A stretch of 24,151 nt of DNA from NCBI GenBank assembly GCA_002506825.1, contig DAYH01000025.1:3705-27855 (forward strand), written 5' to 3'. The position numbers were made by a program, and so were the translations under genes. Source of the stretch: Euryarchaeota archaeon UBA103 (GTDB taxonomy: Archaea > Thermoplasmatota > Poseidoniia > Poseidoniales > Thalassarchaeaceae). This document shows positions 23,491 to 24,151 of this stretch, in pieces; within the stretch, counting starts at the first letter, position 1, and the number at the start of each line of letters is the position of its first letter. The notes under the pieces were generated by a model. It made no database searches. It was not told the DNA's origin and worked only from the letters and a program-made list of their open reading frames with translations.

Positions 23491-23506
23491 ATACTCATCG
23501 GAGTAT
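23491..23506 (+). promoter_or_regulatory. Hairpin covering the ribosome site of the zinc-ribbon gene
   Basis: ATACTC (23491-23496), loop ATCG and GAGTAT (23501-23506) form a perfect 6-bp inverted repeat ending one base before ATG 23508. The Shine-Dalgarno GGAG (23500-23503) is split between loop and stem, so folding would block it. A dyad operator read as DNA is the alternative. Confidence 0.4.
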
Positions 23507-23507
23507 C

Positions 23508-24151
23508 ATGTCTGGACGTCAGGGGATATGGAAGTGCCCAAATTGTGGAAAGCATCAGGTATGGAAAGTGAGAAGTTCCTCGACGATTAAACTAGATAGA
23601 AAATGTATAGAATGTGCCAATAGAGTAAGGGTTACTCTGGACCGATCTTCCACAGGTCAAGGAAGGAAAGAATCTGTTGAAATATGGGAAAGATCGAATA
23701 AATTAGCAGAAGAGGAGCTGAATAGGGAAATAGATATACGAAACTCTCAAGGAAATACCAAGTTATCAAATGAAGATATTGGGGCTCGGAAAGTTCATGC
23801 TCAATCTGGATTGTCACAAATTTTTGCCGAAAAATGGAAGCCTTTGGAAGGGCTGCATTTTCCCAGTAAAGTAGACTCTAAACTGATTCGTTCAGAGCTT
23901 CTTAGATTCGTTTCGGAGAGGAATGAGGGTTATTTGGACTTAGTTGCAGAATGTTGGGACGCCATGGATAAGCCGTCTCTATTTGGAGGCCTTGACTTCC
24001 ATGAATTCTGTATCAGGTTCGAGGAACGAATGCTTGAAAATCTTTCTCAGCGGATTCTAGAGCCACGTTTGATTGATATCAGAGAGATGGAAGTAATGCC
24101 TAGGAGAAAGGGCGCCTCCCATATCGGCAGAAGATCGATAAGACTGGGACT
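23508..24151 (+). CDS. Unrecognised zinc-ribbon protein (3' end outside window)
   Basis: At least 214 residues, open at the right edge. The N-terminus is a four-cysteine zinc ribbon: CPNC (C10/C13) and CIEC (C33/C36) in KCPNCGKHQVWKVRSSST and DRKCIECANRV. It is followed by a basic stretch, a charged helical region (about 60-110), and a second part with FGGLDFHEFCIRFEERM and a basic terminus (RRKGASHIGRRS). No catalytic motif or family is recognised. A nucleic-acid-binding role is plausible from the ribbon and basic patches but is inference. The ATG at 23508 follows GGAG by four bases. Confidence 0.72.
   Translation, partial: MSGRQGIWKCPNCGKHQVWKVRSSSTIKLDRKCIECANRVRVTLDRSSTGQGRKESVEIWERSNKLAEEELNREIDIRNSQGNTKLSNEDIGARKVHAQSGLSQIFAEKWKPLEGLHFPSKVDSKLIRSELLRFVSERNEGYLDLVAECWDAMDKPSLFGGLDFHEFCIRFEERMLENLSQRILEPRLIDIREMEVMPRRKGASHIGRRSIRLG

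Larger units (their letters stand above)
23353..23507. other. AT-rich intergenic region with T-tracts and promoter-like elements
   Basis: 155 bp, clearly more AT-rich than the rest of the window. T7 tracts at 23381-23387 and 23414-23420 are probable terminators for the upstream gene. An inverted repeat GATAT/ATATC (23424-23440, loop ATTAAAA) and the TATA-like TAAAAATATA (23452-23461) are probable promoter elements for the gene at 23508. TTGTGGTA occurs twice, 60 bases apart (23386 and 23446). No RNA gene or further frame is recognised. Confidence 0.6.

Noticed and set aside
23632..23817. Minus-strand open frame of 61 codons
   Set aside because: Antisense to the zinc-ribbon gene and without support.
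1..24151. tRNA, rRNA, CRISPR, insertion sequence or integration site
   Set aside because: Scanned by eye on both strands. No cloverleaf with a GGTTCGA arm outside coding DNA, no regularly spaced repeats, and no transposase or integrase motif was seen.

Overview
The window is archaeal. It carries a TATA-binding protein gene, an archaeal mevalonate kinase, an archaeal-type FAD synthetase (RibL) and a SepF-like division protein. Several genes have TATA boxes 25-30 bp before the predicted transcript start, and one (tbp) looks leaderless. Large PKD-repeat surface proteins, a lipoprotein with a WExGD-type start, a proton/sodium-pumping pyrophosphatase and moderate GC suggest a Thermoplasmatota lineage such as marine Poseidoniales (Marine Group II). 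That placement is inference from gene content; no marker search could be run. No rRNA, tRNA, CRISPR array, transposase or integrase is visible, and the region reads as ordinary chromosome.

Layout. (1) 1-1271 (-): 5' part of a membrane heme b / HdrD-like iron-sulfur reductase running off the left edge. (2) 1383-7224 (+): mevalonate kinase, TBP with an unusual 55-residue insertion, an 1179-residue PKD surface protein, and a SepF-like protein whose start overlaps the PKD stop. (3) 9400-7206 (-): a compact five-gene run of small membrane protein, endonuclease III, uncharacterised 190-residue protein, PrxQ/Bcp peroxiredoxin and a small hypothetical protein, which looks like one transcript mixing DNA repair and peroxide defence. 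(4) 9500-11076: small membrane protein (+), NifU-like scaffold (-), stand-alone class I glutamine amidotransferase (+). (5) 11153-14816 (+): K+-dependent-type membrane pyrophosphatase, lipoprotein, and carboxylesterase-type hydrolase. (6) 18866-14807 (-): a fused subtilisin-like protease / AmpG-like MFS transporter followed by a glutaredoxin. (7) 19025-23352 (+): flavin block ribB-ribL-riboflavin synthase-ribH, then thioredoxin reductase (an FAD enzyme) and a MoeZ-like E1-rhodanese fusion. (8) 23353-23507: AT-rich intergenic DNA with T-tracts, then an unrecognised zinc-ribbon gene cut by the right edge.

Most unusual items. The subtilase-MFS fusion has a complete Ser/His/Asp triad outside the membrane and a whole transporter behind it. 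The TBP has an acidic insertion in its second repeat. The surface-protein/SepF translational coupling suggests a link between envelope and division. An unlisted pattern also recurs: short hairpins that include the Shine-Dalgarno sequence directly before the start codons of several genes. These are short motifs found by eye and need a statistical null model.
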